Origin: JADLHS01 sp020848635
GTDB taxonomy: Bacteria; Verrucomicrobiota; Verrucomicrobiia; Limisphaerales; JADLHS01
DNA: 64,000 nt
Direction of reading: 5' to 3'
Assembly (NCBI GenBank): GCA_037044975.1
Contig: JBAOIL010000037.1
Location: 186,001-250,000, forward strand
Both the position numbers and the translations under genes were made by a program. Each line of letters begins with the position of its first letter. The stretch's first letter is position 1. A model generated the notes under the pieces. That model saw only the letters and a list, made by a program, of their open reading frames with translations, was not told where the DNA came from and searched no databases. This document shows positions 40,626 to 50,077 of this stretch, one piece after another.

Positions 40626-41279
40626 ATGAAACAATTGCTGCAACCGCTGATTGACTGGTATCTACGTTCGCTCGAAACAGGCGGCTATCTGCTCGTCGCC
40701 TTGCTCATGGCCATCGAGAGTTCCATCGTGCCCCTGCCCAGCGAGGTCGTCATCCCGCCGGCGGCACACCTGGCCTGGACCGGTGACGGGCTGAGATTTC
40801 TCGACTTTCACTTCACCGGCTGGTCCGCCCAAATCGGCCTCGTGGTCGCCGGCGCGGTCGGCTCCTGGCTTGGCGCCACCGCAATGTACTGGGCGTCCCG
40901 ATGGGCGGGACGCCCGCTCGTGATGCGCTACGGGAAATACGTTTTCATCTCGCCCGACAAGATCGAAGGAGCCGAGCGCTGGGCCGCCCATTACGGGGCG
41001 TTCGGGATTTTTGCGTCACGCCTGCTGCCGGTCGTGCGCCATCTCATCGGCATTCCCGCCGGCATCGTGCGGATGAATTTCTGGAAATACTCGATTTACA
41101 CGCTGCTCGGATCGGCGCTCTGGTGCGCGGTGCTTTGCTGGCTCGGGGTAAAGGTGGGCGGCGACATCAGCAAGGGGGAAATGCACAAGGTCACGTTTTG
41201 GCTGCTCGGGTTTCTCGCCGCCGTTGGTGTGATGTACTATTTCTTCGTCCACCGGCACATGAAGGCGGCAAAGAAATGA
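40626..41279 (+). CDS. DedA-family membrane protein
   Basis: 217 residues with about five hydrophobic segments. The family signature region is SLETGGYLLVALLMAIESSIVPLPSEVVIPPA, with the conserved E and PLPSEVVIPPA motif; the second signature is GAFGIFASRLLPVVRHLIGIPAGIVRMNF, with the R and G/IPAG typical of the VTT (SNARE-associated) domain. DedA proteins are membrane transporters or scramblases involved in phospholipid and undecaprenyl phosphate handling. No operon partner in the same direction. The product converges with tsaB (9-nt gap). Confidence 0.88.
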   Translation: MKQLLQPLIDWYLRSLETGGYLLVALLMAIESSIVPLPSEVVIPPAAHLAWTGDGLRFLDFHFTGWSAQIGLVVAGAVGSWLGATAMYWASRWAGRPLVMRYGKYVFISPDKIEGAERWAAHYGAFGIFASRLLPVVRHLIGIPAGIVRMNFWKYSIYTLLGSALWCAVLCWLGVKVGGDISKGEMHKVTFWLLGFLAAVGVMYYFFVHRHMKAAKK

Positions 41280-41288
41280 GCCGAGTTT

Positions 41289-41957
41289 CTACGCGGGAAT
41301 AACGCGCGACGGCAGGGCTTTAACAAAGGCTGTTGCCCGCAAATAAATCGGCTCCAGCTTTTCACCCGCCACAAAATCGTTCCGCGTCACCGCGCGTTCC
41401 CCCAGCCGGACGGCCCGCGGAAACACCACCCGCCCCTTCGGAAACCATCGCGCCACCTCCGGCCCCACCAGCCGTTCCCCTGCCCCCTCGCGTTCGCGCA
41501 CCTCCGCGAGCGTCCCCAGCCGCAAGGGCGCAACCGCCCGCATCCCACCCGGGCCGAACTCGTAGTCCGCCACGTAAAACTCCTCCCGTTGCGCGTCAAT
41601 CACCACGCTGAATTTACCCGTGAGCCCATCCGTTTGCACCTGCGCCGCCACACCTTCCGCGCTGCTCACCCCCAGCAGTTTTACCCCCGTAGCCAGTTGC
41701 CAGCCCTGTGCCAGCGCGATCGCCGCGCGAATGCCCGTGTACGAACCCGGCCCCAGCCCAACCGCGATAACTTCAATCTGTTCCCGCTCCACACTCGCCG
41801 CCCGTAAGGCTTCCTCGATCAGCGCGAATGGCTTCATGCCGTGGCCGGTGGCCGTTTCGACCACTTCACCGGTGGCCAACGGGCGGCCATCCGCACCGGC
41901 GACCACAACAGCCACGCTCCGTTGCACGGAAGAAAACTCAAGGGCCAGCAGTTTCAT
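41289..41957 (-). CDS. tsaB: tRNA threonylcarbamoyladenosine biosynthesis protein TsaB
   Basis: 222 residues from the ATG at 41957. ASKHA-fold protein that scaffolds the TsaD-TsaE complex for t6A37 tRNA modification. The family markers are LLALEFSS at the start, HGMKPFALIEEAL, and the strongly conserved VIAVGLGPGSYTGIRAAIALAQGW. The last third ends EPIYLRATAFVK. It overlaps tsaE by 20 nt, and tsaE overlaps thiL by 23 nt, so the group is one transcript. The TsaD and TsaC genes are not in the window. Confidence 0.93.
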   Translation of the reverse strand: MKLLALEFSSVQRSVAVVVAGADGRPLATGEVVETATGHGMKPFALIEEALRAASVEREQIEVIAVGLGPGSYTGIRAAIALAQGWQLATGVKLLGVSSAEGVAAQVQTDGLTGKFSVVIDAQREEFYVADYEFGPGGMRAVAPLRLGTLAEVREREGAGERLVGPEVARWFPKGRVVFPRAVRLGERAVTRNDFVAGEKLEPIYLRATAFVKALPSRVIPA

Positions 41958-42378
41958 AAACAATCCGTCGCTCTGTCTCGTTCAAAACTTCAAGTGTTAC
42001 GCTGAGCAAATTGCCACCGGCTGGCTTCCACTCTCCTCCCGCTGCAAGTCGCTCGGCCCATTCAATCACGGCCACACCGTCCGGCTGCAGGTATTCCTCC
42101 AAGCCGGCGCTGCGAATCTGCTCCGGGGTTTCGAGCCGGTACAAATCCAGATGAAATAGCCGCAAGCGCCCACCGCCATATTCGTTAACGAGCGTGAACG
42201 TAGGCGAATGAACCCGCGCGGTCACCCCCAGTCCGCGCGCGAGGCCTTTGACTAGTTGCGTCTTGCCCGCGCCCAGATCGCCGCTCAACGCGATGACCCC
42301 GCCGCGTTGCGCCGAGCGTCCCCAATGCTCGCCGAGGGCTTCGGTGTCCGCCGGACTATGAGAAATGAACGTAGCCAT
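41938..42378 (-). CDS. tsaE: tRNA threonylcarbamoyladenosine biosynthesis ATPase TsaE
   Basis: 146 residues from the ATG at 42378 (ATFISHSPADTEALG); the frame runs further upstream into thiL, and the ATG at 42378 fits the normal family length. The P-loop is ALSGDLGAGKTQLVKGLA, followed by VHSPTFTLVNEY and the acidic LFHLDLYRLETPEQ and VIEWAERL segments. TsaE hydrolyses ATP to drive t6A synthesis by TsaB-TsaD. It lies between thiL and tsaB with overlaps on both sides. Confidence 0.94.
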   Translation of the reverse strand: MATFISHSPADTEALGEHWGRSAQRGGVIALSGDLGAGKTQLVKGLARGLGVTARVHSPTFTLVNEYGGGRLRLFHLDLYRLETPEQIRSAGLEEYLQPDGVAVIEWAERLAAGGEWKPAGGNLLSVTLEVLNETERRIVYETAGP

Positions 42379-43288
42379 GAGCCGTAAGCGGGCGAATCCC
42401 CGTTTCATCGCGCAATTTGATGCCTTCGCCCGCAATGATCTTTCCGATGCAACTCAGCTTGAGGTCCGGAAACATTTCCTTCCACGCATCCAGCAGCGGC
42501 ACTGCGGCTTTGCTGGCCACGGTGAACAATAATTCAAAGTCTTCGCCATCCGTTAGCGCCGCCACAAAGGCCGGCTTGGCCGTGTCGCCCTTGCGGGCAT
42601 TGGCCTTTGCCGCCCGACTGATCGGTACCGCCGACTTGTGCAACTGCGCACCCACGTGGCTGGCGTTGAGAATATGCCGGAGGTCGCCAGCCAGGCCGTC
42701 GCTGACGTCCAAAAGCGCGTGAATGGAAAAATGTTCCGCCAGCCAGCGCGCCTCGGCCAGGCGCGGCTCGAACTCCAGATGCCGGCCCGCAATTGAGCCG
42801 CCAAGTTCGCCCGTGACGAAGATAGCATCGCCGACCTGCGCGCCCGAACGCCGCAAGGCTTTGCCCCGGGGTACAAAACCGATCAGCGCCACGGAAATCA
42901 GCAGCCCTCCGGGATTCGTGGTCGTCTCGCCGCCTACGATGGCCACCCCGTGCCGCTGCGCCAGCGCGTTCAGTCCGACATAAATCTTCTCGACAAACTC
43001 CGGCTCAAATTTCCTGGGCAAGGCCAGCGTCACCACGGCCGCGGTGGGCGTGCCCGCCATTGCCGCGATGTCGCTCAGACACCGGGCCAGTGCCTTGTGG
43101 CCGATTTTTTCAGGCGCTGCATCCGCGGCGAAATGAATTCCCTGCACGACCGCGTCCGTCTTGAACAAAAGCCAGCGGTCGCCCAGGCCTAGGTCCAATA
43201 CGGCGCAATCGTCGCCCGGCCCAACGACGACCGATTCGTTGGTCGAGAGGGACCGCGTCAGGCGGGCGATCAGATCAAATTCGTTCAT
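42356..43288 (-). CDS. thiL: Thiamine-monophosphate kinase
   Basis: 310 residues. ThiL phosphorylates thiamine monophosphate to thiamine diphosphate, using ATP and Mg. The markers are VVGPGDDCAVLD (N-terminal metal and nucleotide site), FKTDAVVQGIHF, GHKALARCLSDIAAMAG, and the Gly-rich VGGETTTNPGG and VTGELGGSIAG. DVSDGLAGDLRHI near residue 190 completes the active-site set. It overlaps the CPBP gene by 4 nt at its start and tsaE by 23 nt at its end. Confidence 0.94.
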   Translation of the reverse strand: MNEFDLIARLTRSLSTNESVVVGPGDDCAVLDLGLGDRWLLFKTDAVVQGIHFAADAAPEKIGHKALARCLSDIAAMAGTPTAAVVTLALPRKFEPEFVEKIYVGLNALAQRHGVAIVGGETTTNPGGLLISVALIGFVPRGKALRRSGAQVGDAIFVTGELGGSIAGRHLEFEPRLAEARWLAEHFSIHALLDVSDGLAGDLRHILNASHVGAQLHKSAVPISRAAKANARKGDTAKPAFVAALTDGEDFELLFTVASKAAVPLLDAWKEMFPDLKLSCIGKIIAGEGIKLRDETGIRPLTAHGYVHFS

Positions 43289-44019
43289 GACTGGGCGGGC
43301 AAGGTGCGGCTGAATTCTTCGGACAGAAAGAACAAGCCCAGGTTGACCGCGTTAAACAGGCTGTGGGCCGTGATGGTCGCAAGGAGGTTGTCCGTCGCTG
43401 CATAAAGCCAGGTCAGCACGAGCGCCAACAGCAGCAAGGGAAGAAAGCTGGCGAGGTTGAAATGGATGGTCGCAAACAGCACCGATGGGCCCCAAAGTGC
43501 CAGTCGCGGAAAGCCCGCAGTCTGGATCGCTGGATAGAGGATCCCGCGAAAAATCAGTTCCTCGGCCAGCGGCACGATCACGATTGTCACCAGCATGAAC
43601 GCGATCAACCCCGGACCGCGACCGAGGCCGCGCAACACTTCCACCGCTGATTGCGCCGCCGGATCCAGGTGAAGCCAGGTCAGCAGCTTGATGGACAGCA
43701 GTTGTAAGAATTGGCCCACGGGGGAAAAGACCAGAATCACCACGGCACCCAGCAGCAAGGCGCGACCGGGCCGGTTGCGAAAACCGAATGCCTCCGCCCA
43801 ACTCATCGAGTGCTCGCGCACAAAAAGCCACACCAAGCCCAGCGCCGCGCCTTGAAAACTCAATACGCTCACCAACATCCGGCCGAGGGACATTTCCGGC
43901 CGCGCGGCATTCGCTCCGCGCACGAGGAGGGACAGCAACGCACCGATGGCCAGGCACATGAAAATCCCGAGCAGCAGGCGGAGCACAGCTTCGGGTTTCC
44001 ACGGTTTCGGCGATAACAC
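43285..44019 (-). CDS. CPBP-family intramembrane glutamic protease
   Basis: 244 residues starting at a GTG (44019). There are about seven hydrophobic segments. The catalytic motifs of the CPBP (CAAX/bacteriocin-processing) family are present: LAEELIFRGILYP (EExxxR, about 151-163), FATIHFNLASFL (about 181-192, His) and ITAHSLFNAVNLG (about 214-226, HxxxN). Such proteases cut membrane-embedded substrates; the substrate is unknown. It is the first gene of the thiL-tsaE-tsaB operon. Confidence 0.88.
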   Translation of the reverse strand: MLSPKPWKPEAVLRLLLGIFMCLAIGALLSLLVRGANAARPEMSLGRMLVSVLSFQGAALGLVWLFVREHSMSWAEAFGFRNRPGRALLLGAVVILVFSPVGQFLQLLSIKLLTWLHLDPAAQSAVEVLRGLGRGPGLIAFMLVTIVIVPLAEELIFRGILYPAIQTAGFPRLALWGPSVLFATIHFNLASFLPLLLLALVLTWLYAATDNLLATITAHSLFNAVNLGLFFLSEEFSRTLPAQS

Positions 44020-44093
44020 CTGTTGAAATTAACGAACCCGTGCCCGACTGACGACGCAAATTTCCGTCACCGCCAACCGGCGTTTCTCCGGAC

Positions 44094-44122
44094 TTGAGTC
44101 CCCCGCCGACGGACCTTATCGT
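44094..44122 (+). promoter_or_regulatory. Promoter of the deoxyribosyltransferase-like gene, leaderless spacing
   Basis: TTGAGT (44094-44099), 17 nt, TATCGT (44117-44122), then seven bases (CTGCCCC) to the ATG at 44130. The expected transcription start falls on or next to the start codon. Confidence 0.45.
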
Positions 44123-44129
44123 CTGCCCC

Positions 44130-44987
44130 ATGCCACGCACGAAACGAAACAGCCGGTTGTTGCAGGGCGCGCGCGTTTATCTTTCCGGCCCGATGGATTT
44201 TGTCGCGTCCCGCACGGCGGAGAAGCAATCGGGCTGGCGGAATCGGGTTAGCCAGTTTTTGCAGGCGGTGGGCGTCACGGTGTTCGACCCCTGGTTCAAA
44301 CCAGATGTGCGCGGCCTGCACGAATACGGACGCGAAGATGCCAAGAGCGGCGACCGCATCCGCCAACGCTGGACGTACCGCGGCGGCAAGGCGGGGGCGC
44401 AGGCCCGCGCTTGGTGCGCGAAACAATTCTGGGAAACGCTCCACATTGACCTGCGGATGGTCGACACGAGCGACTTCAGCATCTCCTATTGCCCGACGAA
44501 CATCTACAGCGTCGGCACGCCCCACGAAATCATCATGGCGACGCTTCAGCACAAGCCCGTCCTCTTCGTCAGCCCGCCGGTTGTGTTCCCCGCCCTGCAC
44601 GAGCTGCGCCAACGGCTCCAAACCGATCCCGACGGACTGGCCTTGCTGCAACGCCTGGAAATGGAGATCCCCATCAAGGAAAACCCGCGCGGCATTCCAA
44701 GCTTGTGGTATATCCCGCTCGTTGGCGGCGAGAACTTTTTTGATGGCTTCGGCTTCGCGCCTTATCGCCAACGCTTTGGGTGGCACACCGACATCGCCCT
44801 GGATCGCCAGGAAAAACAGTTCCCGCCCCAGCGTCCGCTCCTGCCCTTCGTCGAAAAGCTCAACAAAAGCCTTCCAAAAAAATGGGACGCCAAACTCAAC
44901 CGTTTCGTCCCGGACGACGACTGGTTGCTCTGGGATTTCAACACGCCGAAGATTCGCGGCAAACACGTCGAGTCCGTGCGCCGATAA
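44130..44987 (+). CDS. Nucleoside 2-deoxyribosyltransferase-like protein
   Basis: 285 residues from the ATG at 44130. The N-terminal third has the Rossmann-like opening RVYLSGPMDFV, a motif of nucleoside 2-deoxyribosyltransferases and related SLOG/TIR-like folds, followed by FDPWFKPDVRGL and IDLRMVDTSDFSISYCP, and then SVGTPHEIIMATLQHKPVLF, where the Glu would be the ribosyl nucleophile. The C-terminal half is less typical of that family, rich in Phe, Trp and Pro, and I do not recognise it. The protein probably handles nucleoside or NAD-like substrates, but this is inference. It lies divergently from the CPBP operon. Confidence 0.6.
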   Translation: MPRTKRNSRLLQGARVYLSGPMDFVASRTAEKQSGWRNRVSQFLQAVGVTVFDPWFKPDVRGLHEYGREDAKSGDRIRQRWTYRGGKAGAQARAWCAKQFWETLHIDLRMVDTSDFSISYCPTNIYSVGTPHEIIMATLQHKPVLFVSPPVVFPALHELRQRLQTDPDGLALLQRLEMEIPIKENPRGIPSLWYIPLVGGENFFDGFGFAPYRQRFGWHTDIALDRQEKQFPPQRPLLPFVEKLNKSLPKKWDAKLNRFVPDDDWLLWDFNTPKIRGKHVESVRR

Positions 44988-45227
44988 CGCCCCCCTCCCG
45001 CACCCTAACCCGGCGGACCACGAACGGGCGGCCATTGTGGAGTTCCTCCTCGCAATCTTCAGCGGAATCGCAATCGGCCGGCCCGCCGCCCAGCGTCGGG
45101 ATTTAGCGGCAGGATTGAACGTCAAGGGAAGATTGCGATTCTGCGACAAGTCCTCGGCGGCGGTTTCAGGCACACCACGAAACTTTGCCGCGTTGACCAA
45201 GCGACCAAAACTTTTCACCCTTCCGCC

Positions 45228-46463
45228 ATGCTTAATCCGGCGTCCCTCCGTCAATTCCTCGAAGCCCAACTTCCCGCCGCGCTGGAACTGCTCCGCCAAA
45301 TGGTGGGGATCAACAGCTTCACCCTCAACCGCACCGGGCTGAAACAACTGGGTCAATTTACCGCCGAGGCCTTCGCGCCGCTCGGTTTTACGGCGGAGTT
45401 TGTTCCGTCCACAAATCCCAATTTCGGCGAGCATCTCGTTCTCACCCGTCGCGGGACCGGCTCAAAAAGCCTCGCCCTGATCTCGCACCTCGACACGGTC
45501 TTCCCGCCAGAGGAGGAAGCGCGCAATAATTTCCACTGGCAGGTCGAAGGCGACCGCATCTTCGGCCCTGGCACCCACGACATCAAGGGCGGCACGGTCA
45601 TGATGTGGCTCGTGCTGCAGGCGCTGCGGACGCATGCGCCCGCCACTTTCGCGGCGACGACTTGGAAACTCCTGCTGAATTCATCCGAGGAAATGTATTC
45701 GCCGGACTTTGGCGATGTCTGTCGCGCCCAGTGCGATGCCAACACCCTCGGCGCCCTCGTGTTTGAATCGGAAGGCCGACTCGGCAACGAACACCTGATG
45801 GTGGTGGCGCGCAAAGGCCGGGCGACCTGGCGCGTGACCGCAACTGGCCGCGGCGCGCATGCCGGCGGCAAACTTTCCCATGGCGCCAACGCCGTGGTTC
45901 AACTCGCCCAGCGGCTCCCGCGCATCACTGCGCTCACTGATTATTCGCGCGACCTTACCTTCAACGTCGCCACCGTCAACGGCGGCACGGTGCTGAATCG
46001 CGTTCCGCATGCAGCGGTGGCGGAAGGCGAATTTCGCGCCTTCGCCCCGGAGGTTTACCAGCAGGCGAAAGCCGCCCTGCTTGCGCTGGCCGGCCCGGGT
46101 GAGGTCCGGGCGCTGACCGATGGTTTCCCCTGCGAGATTCAGGTTGCGATCCTCACCGAGACCCGGCCCTGGCCGCGCAATGCCGACACGGATCGGCTGT
46201 TCGAGTTCTGGCGGCAAGCCGGCGAGGCGTTGAATTACCCGGTCAATTTTCAGGAACGCGGCGGCCTGAGCGATGGGAATCTTATCTGGGACTCCGTGCC
46301 CACGCTCGATGGTCTCGGTCCCTGGGGCGACAACGATCACTGCTCCGAGCGCAGCGCCGACGGCACCAAGCTCCCGGAATTCGTCGAGCAAAGCGCGTTT
46401 GTTCCCAAAGCCGCGCTCAATACGCTGGCGATCGTGAAATTGCTAACACCCAACGGCGATTGA
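45228..46463 (+). CDS. M20-family metallopeptidase (carboxypeptidase G2-like)
   Basis: 411 residues and no signal peptide. The di-zinc site of M20 peptidases is visible: ALISHLDTVFP (first His, Asp), FGPGTHDIKGG (Asp bridging residue, about 109-119), LLNSSEEM (catalytic Glu and Glu ligand). The dimerisation domain contains GRGAHAGGKLSHGANAV. The final segment has GPWGDNDHCSERS, which fits the last ligand His. CPDG2-type enzymes hydrolyse amide bonds such as those of folate and dipeptide substrates. The gene is followed by a strong terminator. Confidence 0.9.
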   Translation: MLNPASLRQFLEAQLPAALELLRQMVGINSFTLNRTGLKQLGQFTAEAFAPLGFTAEFVPSTNPNFGEHLVLTRRGTGSKSLALISHLDTVFPPEEEARNNFHWQVEGDRIFGPGTHDIKGGTVMMWLVLQALRTHAPATFAATTWKLLLNSSEEMYSPDFGDVCRAQCDANTLGALVFESEGRLGNEHLMVVARKGRATWRVTATGRGAHAGGKLSHGANAVVQLAQRLPRITALTDYSRDLTFNVATVNGGTVLNRVPHAAVAEGEFRAFAPEVYQQAKAALLALAGPGEVRALTDGFPCEIQVAILTETRPWPRNADTDRLFEFWRQAGEALNYPVNFQERGGLSDGNLIWDSVPTLDGLGPWGDNDHCSERSADGTKLPEFVEQSAFVPKAALNTLAIVKLLTPNGD

Positions 46464-46482
46464 ATTGTCTAGGGGAGGGCCA

Positions 46483-46535
46483 GCGACCGATCCCCTTGCA
46501 CAACAGGTAGGCGGGGAACGGTCGCAGAATTTTTT
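46483..46535 (+). terminator. Rho-independent terminator after the M20 peptidase
   Basis: GCGACCG (46483-46489) pairs with CGGTCGC (46519-46525), extended by TCCCC with GGGGA, and is followed by a run of six T (46530-46535). It lies 20 nt after the stop codon. It faces rightward only; the minus strand has no T run there. Confidence 0.8.
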
Positions 46536-46566
46536 GCGCTGCCAGGTTGGACGCCGCGCCGCGGGT

Positions 46567-48598
46567 TTACTTCGCGGGCGGTGCGGCCTTGCGCTCCAGA
46601 ATTTTTTCCAGGTCGGGATTCTTGGGCTGCCCGGCCGCGACGGCTTTCTGGTAATGCCAACGGGCGAGTTCAACGAGGGGAGGCGTTTGCCCGGCATACA
46701 TCACGGCCAGATTGTTGTGCGCATCGCCATACCCCGGATCGCTCTGGATGGCCTTGCGGAACGCCGTTTCGGCCGGGCCACGCAGGCCCTGGTGACTGAG
46801 CGCCACCCCAAGGCAGTTTTGAATCTCCGCGCTGCCCGGATTGAGCTGCGCCGCCCGGCTCAGCGGGTCAAGCGCTTCCTCGTATTTTTCCTGCTGCAGT
46901 TTCAGGTAGCCGAGAATGAACAGGCTGTAGGCATCATTGGGCGCCGCCACCAGCGCCAGCCGGATGTTTTTCTCCGCCTCGTCGAAGCGTTTGCTCTCGA
47001 TCTGCACGCGCGCCAGATTCGCCAAAGCGACGCTGTTCTTGTCGTCCTGCCGCAAAATGTCCTGATACTTTGCCGCCGCCTGGTCAAACTCCCGCGCGGC
47101 GAAATGCCGTTGCGCCTCGGCTGCGAGGGCTCGTCGTACCGGGGGGCAGTTGCTGGGTCAGCTTCTTGCCGGCGACGCTGTCCGCCGCGATTGGACGCGG
47201 TTCGGACTGCTTGAACAGCACAAGCTCCTCGGCGCTGTAGGGCACGGCCCGGGCTTCAAACACATTCAAGCGGGCACGCAAGCCGGCGATCTCCTGCGTC
47301 AACTTTTCCACCTTGGCGGTCAACTCTTGATTCGCCGCCAGGGGCGTTTCCTTGGTGGCGGCCGCCAGTTGCTGCTGCGCGGCATCGCGCTCAGCCTCCA
47401 GTTGCTTGATGCGTTGCAGGTCCGTCTCGCGCGTGGCCGTCGCCTTTGCTGAAGCGGTGGCAGCCGTTTTTAGCCGGTCTTCCAGCGCGGTCTTTTCCAG
47501 ACGCAACACCTCGGCATCCGATTGCAGCGCGGCCAGGCGCGACTCGGTTTCCGTCGTGCGACCACTGCTTTCCCCGCCGGGACCGGCTGGCGGCGCTGGG
47601 GCCTTGGCTTGGGCGAGCTGTTGTTTGAGCACTTCATTTTCGGCGCGCAGGGTATCGGCAGCCTCGGCACTTACGGATAACTTGCTCACGCGCTGCTGCA
47701 ACGCTTCCTGCTCCGACGCGAGCTGGCGGGTTGCCGCGACCTGCTCGGCCAGCTTGCGATTGGCCTCCTCGAGCGCCTGCCGGAGACTGGCCGGGCTATT
47801 CGTGCCTTCGGTGTCGGCGACCAGACCGGCCAGCCGCTTCTGCAAGGTCGCCTTTTCCGCGTCCAACGAGCTCGCCCGCGCCGTTTGCTCGACCAGTTTG
47901 CGATTGGCCTCCCCGAGGGCAAGCTTGGCTTCGTCCAGTCCCTTGGTATCGGCGGTCGGCGTGGGTTGGGCGGGTGCCGGACCGGCGCTGGCTTTGAGCA
48001 ATTCGTTTTCCTTGAGCAACGACTGAATTTTGTCCTGCGCCTTGGCCAGCTCGCGCGGGTCAATCGCGGCGGGCTGCGTGGCGAGCGCTTCCCGGACCTT
48101 GGCCTCCAAAATTGCCTTTTCCGTCTGCAATCGCCGCACATCGTCCTGCAACGCGCGGATTTGCTGCTCGGCCTCGGGCGCCGCTGCCCGCTTGGTTTCG
48201 GCGGTGGGCGCGGGCGGCGGTAACGCCGGCTTGGATTCCACCGTGGCCCCAGGGACCGCCGCCGCCGGTTTGGGCGGCGCGGGCGGCGAGGGAGCGAAGA
48301 CCGGGGTCGTAGGCCGTGGCTTCGCGCTCGGAAGTTCGGCAATTTTATCCGCGAGATAGGTAAGCCGGAAATTCACGACTTTGGGATTCCAGTCGGGATT
48401 GAGTTTCTGGAGTCGTTGCAAGGCCGTTTGGGCCGCCAGATATTTGGGCAACGCCTCGGTCGGCTGGTTGGCGGCGAGCGCATCGCCCTGCTGGATGAGA
48501 TTGTAGATGCCGACGTATTGTTCGTCCGCACTTTGCGCGACGGCGGGCAGCCTGCCAATGACCAACATCAGTACGAGGAGGGCGAACCACTGTTTCAT
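46567..48598 (-). CDS. Secreted coiled-coil and TPR protein (one frameshift)
   Basis: 676 residues after repair; the break is in a run of six G (plus strand 47141-47146) that should hold five. A signal peptide (WFALLVLMLVIGRLPAVAQ) leads to a first TPR-like region (residues about 25-80), a proline/alanine-rich linker, and a long coiled coil (about 130-440) with many heptads rich in Leu, Ala, Lys and Glu. The C-terminal 170 residues are canonical TPR repeats (SVALANLARVQIESKRFDEAEKN and later). The build suggests a periplasmic scaffold. Its promoter is leaderless-spaced and back to back with that of the HNH gene. Confidence 0.8.
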
Positions 48599-48604
48599 CG
48601 CTCA

Positions 48605-48634
48605 AGGTTAGCGGAGCGCGGCGGCGATTGGCAA
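48605..48634 (-). promoter_or_regulatory. Promoter of the coiled-coil/TPR gene, leaderless spacing
   Basis: On the minus strand TTGCCA (48629-48634), 18 nt, TAACCT (48605-48610), then six bases and the ATG at 48598. Confidence 0.5.
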
Positions 48635-48651
48635 CGAATTGAGTGGGGAAA

Positions 48652-48681
48652 TTGACATCCGCAATGCGTTCATGCTAGCCT
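48652..48681 (+). promoter_or_regulatory. Promoter of the HNH endonuclease gene
   Basis: TTGACA (48652-48657), 18 nt, TAGCCT (48676-48681). The ATG is 19 nt beyond the -10. It shares the TAGCCT hexamer with the purA and GH78 promoters. Confidence 0.55.
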
Positions 48682-48700
48682 GCGCGCCAGCGTTGTTTGA

Positions 48701-49325
48701 ATGATGAGCTCGGTGCTGAACCAACATGTGCTCGTGTTAAACCGCCTTTGGCAGGCCGTCAATGTCTGCACCGCGCGGCGCGCGCTCACGCTGCTGTTCC
48801 AAGGCCACGCCCAGGTCGTTCTCGACCATGCCGACGGCTCCTTTCAGACCTACAATTTTTCCGCCTGGCACGACCTGTCCCAGCGGTCGCCGCATCCCGA
48901 ATCCGTTCGCACCATCTCCTTCCGCATCCGGCTGCCGCGGGTGATCCTGCTGCTCGCCTACGACCGGCTGCCAAAGAAGGAAGTGAAGTTCACCCGGCAC
49001 AACATTTTTGAGCGCGACCAGAACACCTGCCAGGTCCTGCGGCGGGGTGTTTGATCGGAAGGACCTGAATCTCGACCATGTATTGCCGCGCGATCGCGGG
49101 GGGCCGACCACTTGGGAAAACATTGTCTGCTCCTGCATCACCTGCAACACGCGCAAGGCCAACCACACCCCGCAGGAAGCCGGTCTCCATTTGGTCCGCA
49201 AGCCCAAACGCCCCAAGTGGCGCCCGTTTGTGCAGATCAATTTCAGCCTCGATCATCACGACAGTTGGAAGCACTTCATTGACCTGGCGTATTGGAACGT
49301 GGAACTGGGCGAAGACATCCAATAA
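48701..49325 (+). CDS. HNH endonuclease (one frameshift)
   Basis: 207 residues after repair of an extra G near 49033 (CAGGTCC for CAGTCC). The N-terminal 105 residues contain VLVLNRLWQAVNVCTARRAL, as in the common HNH proteins that follow an about 80-residue leading domain. After repair a CxxC knuckle (CQSCGG) precedes LNLDHVLPRDRGGPTTWENIV, whose DHV..RDRGG is the HNH core, and CITCNTRKANHTP completes the zinc-binding pair. The family is widely distributed, and its job (DNA repair, defence, phage packaging) is not known here. The product is intact except for the single-base break. Confidence 0.85.
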
Positions 49326-49400
49326 CGCGGCGACAGGCCGCTGGCTTCCCGCGTTCAGCCGCCAAAATGCAAAGCCATTACGCGGGCTGACCGCAACCAA

Positions 49401-49512
49401 AGGAGCGCGACCGGTCCCCGGTCGCAGCGGGTGAACGGCCGAGCAGTCGTTAGCAGATCCGGACGTCGCCCGACCAGTGAAGCGCTGCGGGCGCGCCACC
49501 GACCGCGCTCCT
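49401..49512. repeat. REPIN-like element (inverted repeat pair)
   Basis: Its two ends are inverted copies of a GGAGCGCG-starting sequence: AGGAGCGCGACCGGT (49401-49415) and ACCGACCGCGCTCCT (49498-49512), 13 of 15 bases paired. It sits downstream of the HNH gene. The same architecture occurs at 56482-56612. Confidence 0.65.
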
Positions 49513-49558
49513 GAAACACCGCTGCCTTCGGTCTTCCGCCGTCCTCCCTCCACCCGCC

Positions 49559-49921
49559 CTACTTGAGCGCGCGGGCGGCTTCGATCATCTCCCAGAATTT
49601 CGGGTTCTGCTGCAGCGCTTCGTCCTCCTCGACTTTCAAACCGGAACGATAGAAGAAATCCTTGAGCGTGTTCCGGCTCAGGATGCGATGCACCAGCACG
49701 CCGAGTTCGTGCCGCTCAAAATACACGCGGTAATCCCCGACGCGAAACCGGTGCAGGCTGCGCCCGCCGCGCTCCAGTTTGCCAAACGCGTCCAATTCGG
49801 TGCCGATGACCTGCTGTGGCAGTCCGCGAAACTCGCCCAGGATCTGCAATTGCAATTCCTTGGGCAGCCGCGCGACTTCCGCGGCGCTGGCCGGAGTAAA
49901 GATGATTTGAAACGTGTTCAT
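49559..49921 (-). CDS. RelE/ParE-like toxin-family protein, no partner seen
   Basis: 120 residues. The first 85 residues fit the RelE/ParE fold (FQIIFTPASAAEVARLPKELQLQI, then GRSLHRFRVGDYRVYFE and LVHRILSRNTL), which in toxins cuts or blocks mRNA on the ribosome. The C-terminal extension of about 35 residues is unusual. No antitoxin-like small gene lies next to it within the nearest 150 nt on either side, so either the antitoxin is separate or the protein has another role. Confidence 0.7.
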   Translation of the reverse strand: MNTFQIIFTPASAAEVARLPKELQLQILGEFRGLPQQVIGTELDAFGKLERGGRSLHRFRVGDYRVYFERHELGVLVHRILSRNTLKDFFYRSGLKVEEDEALQQNPKFWEMIEAARALK

Positions 49922-50077
49922 GCGAGGCTTCGCCCAAGGAGACGACCGCCGAGGGGAATGATCTACTCAATCCCACGCTCGCCGTCAACTGCGCCAAACC
50001 GTTGGTCGTGTCACGATTTGAGAGCGGCGTGCCTGTGCGGTCGCACAGCGGGTGAGTTACGCCACGTCATCGTCAGC

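Noticed and set aside
49559..49921. Complete toxin-antitoxin module
   Set aside because: A RelE-like gene is present but no antitoxin gene is seen within about 150 nt on either side.
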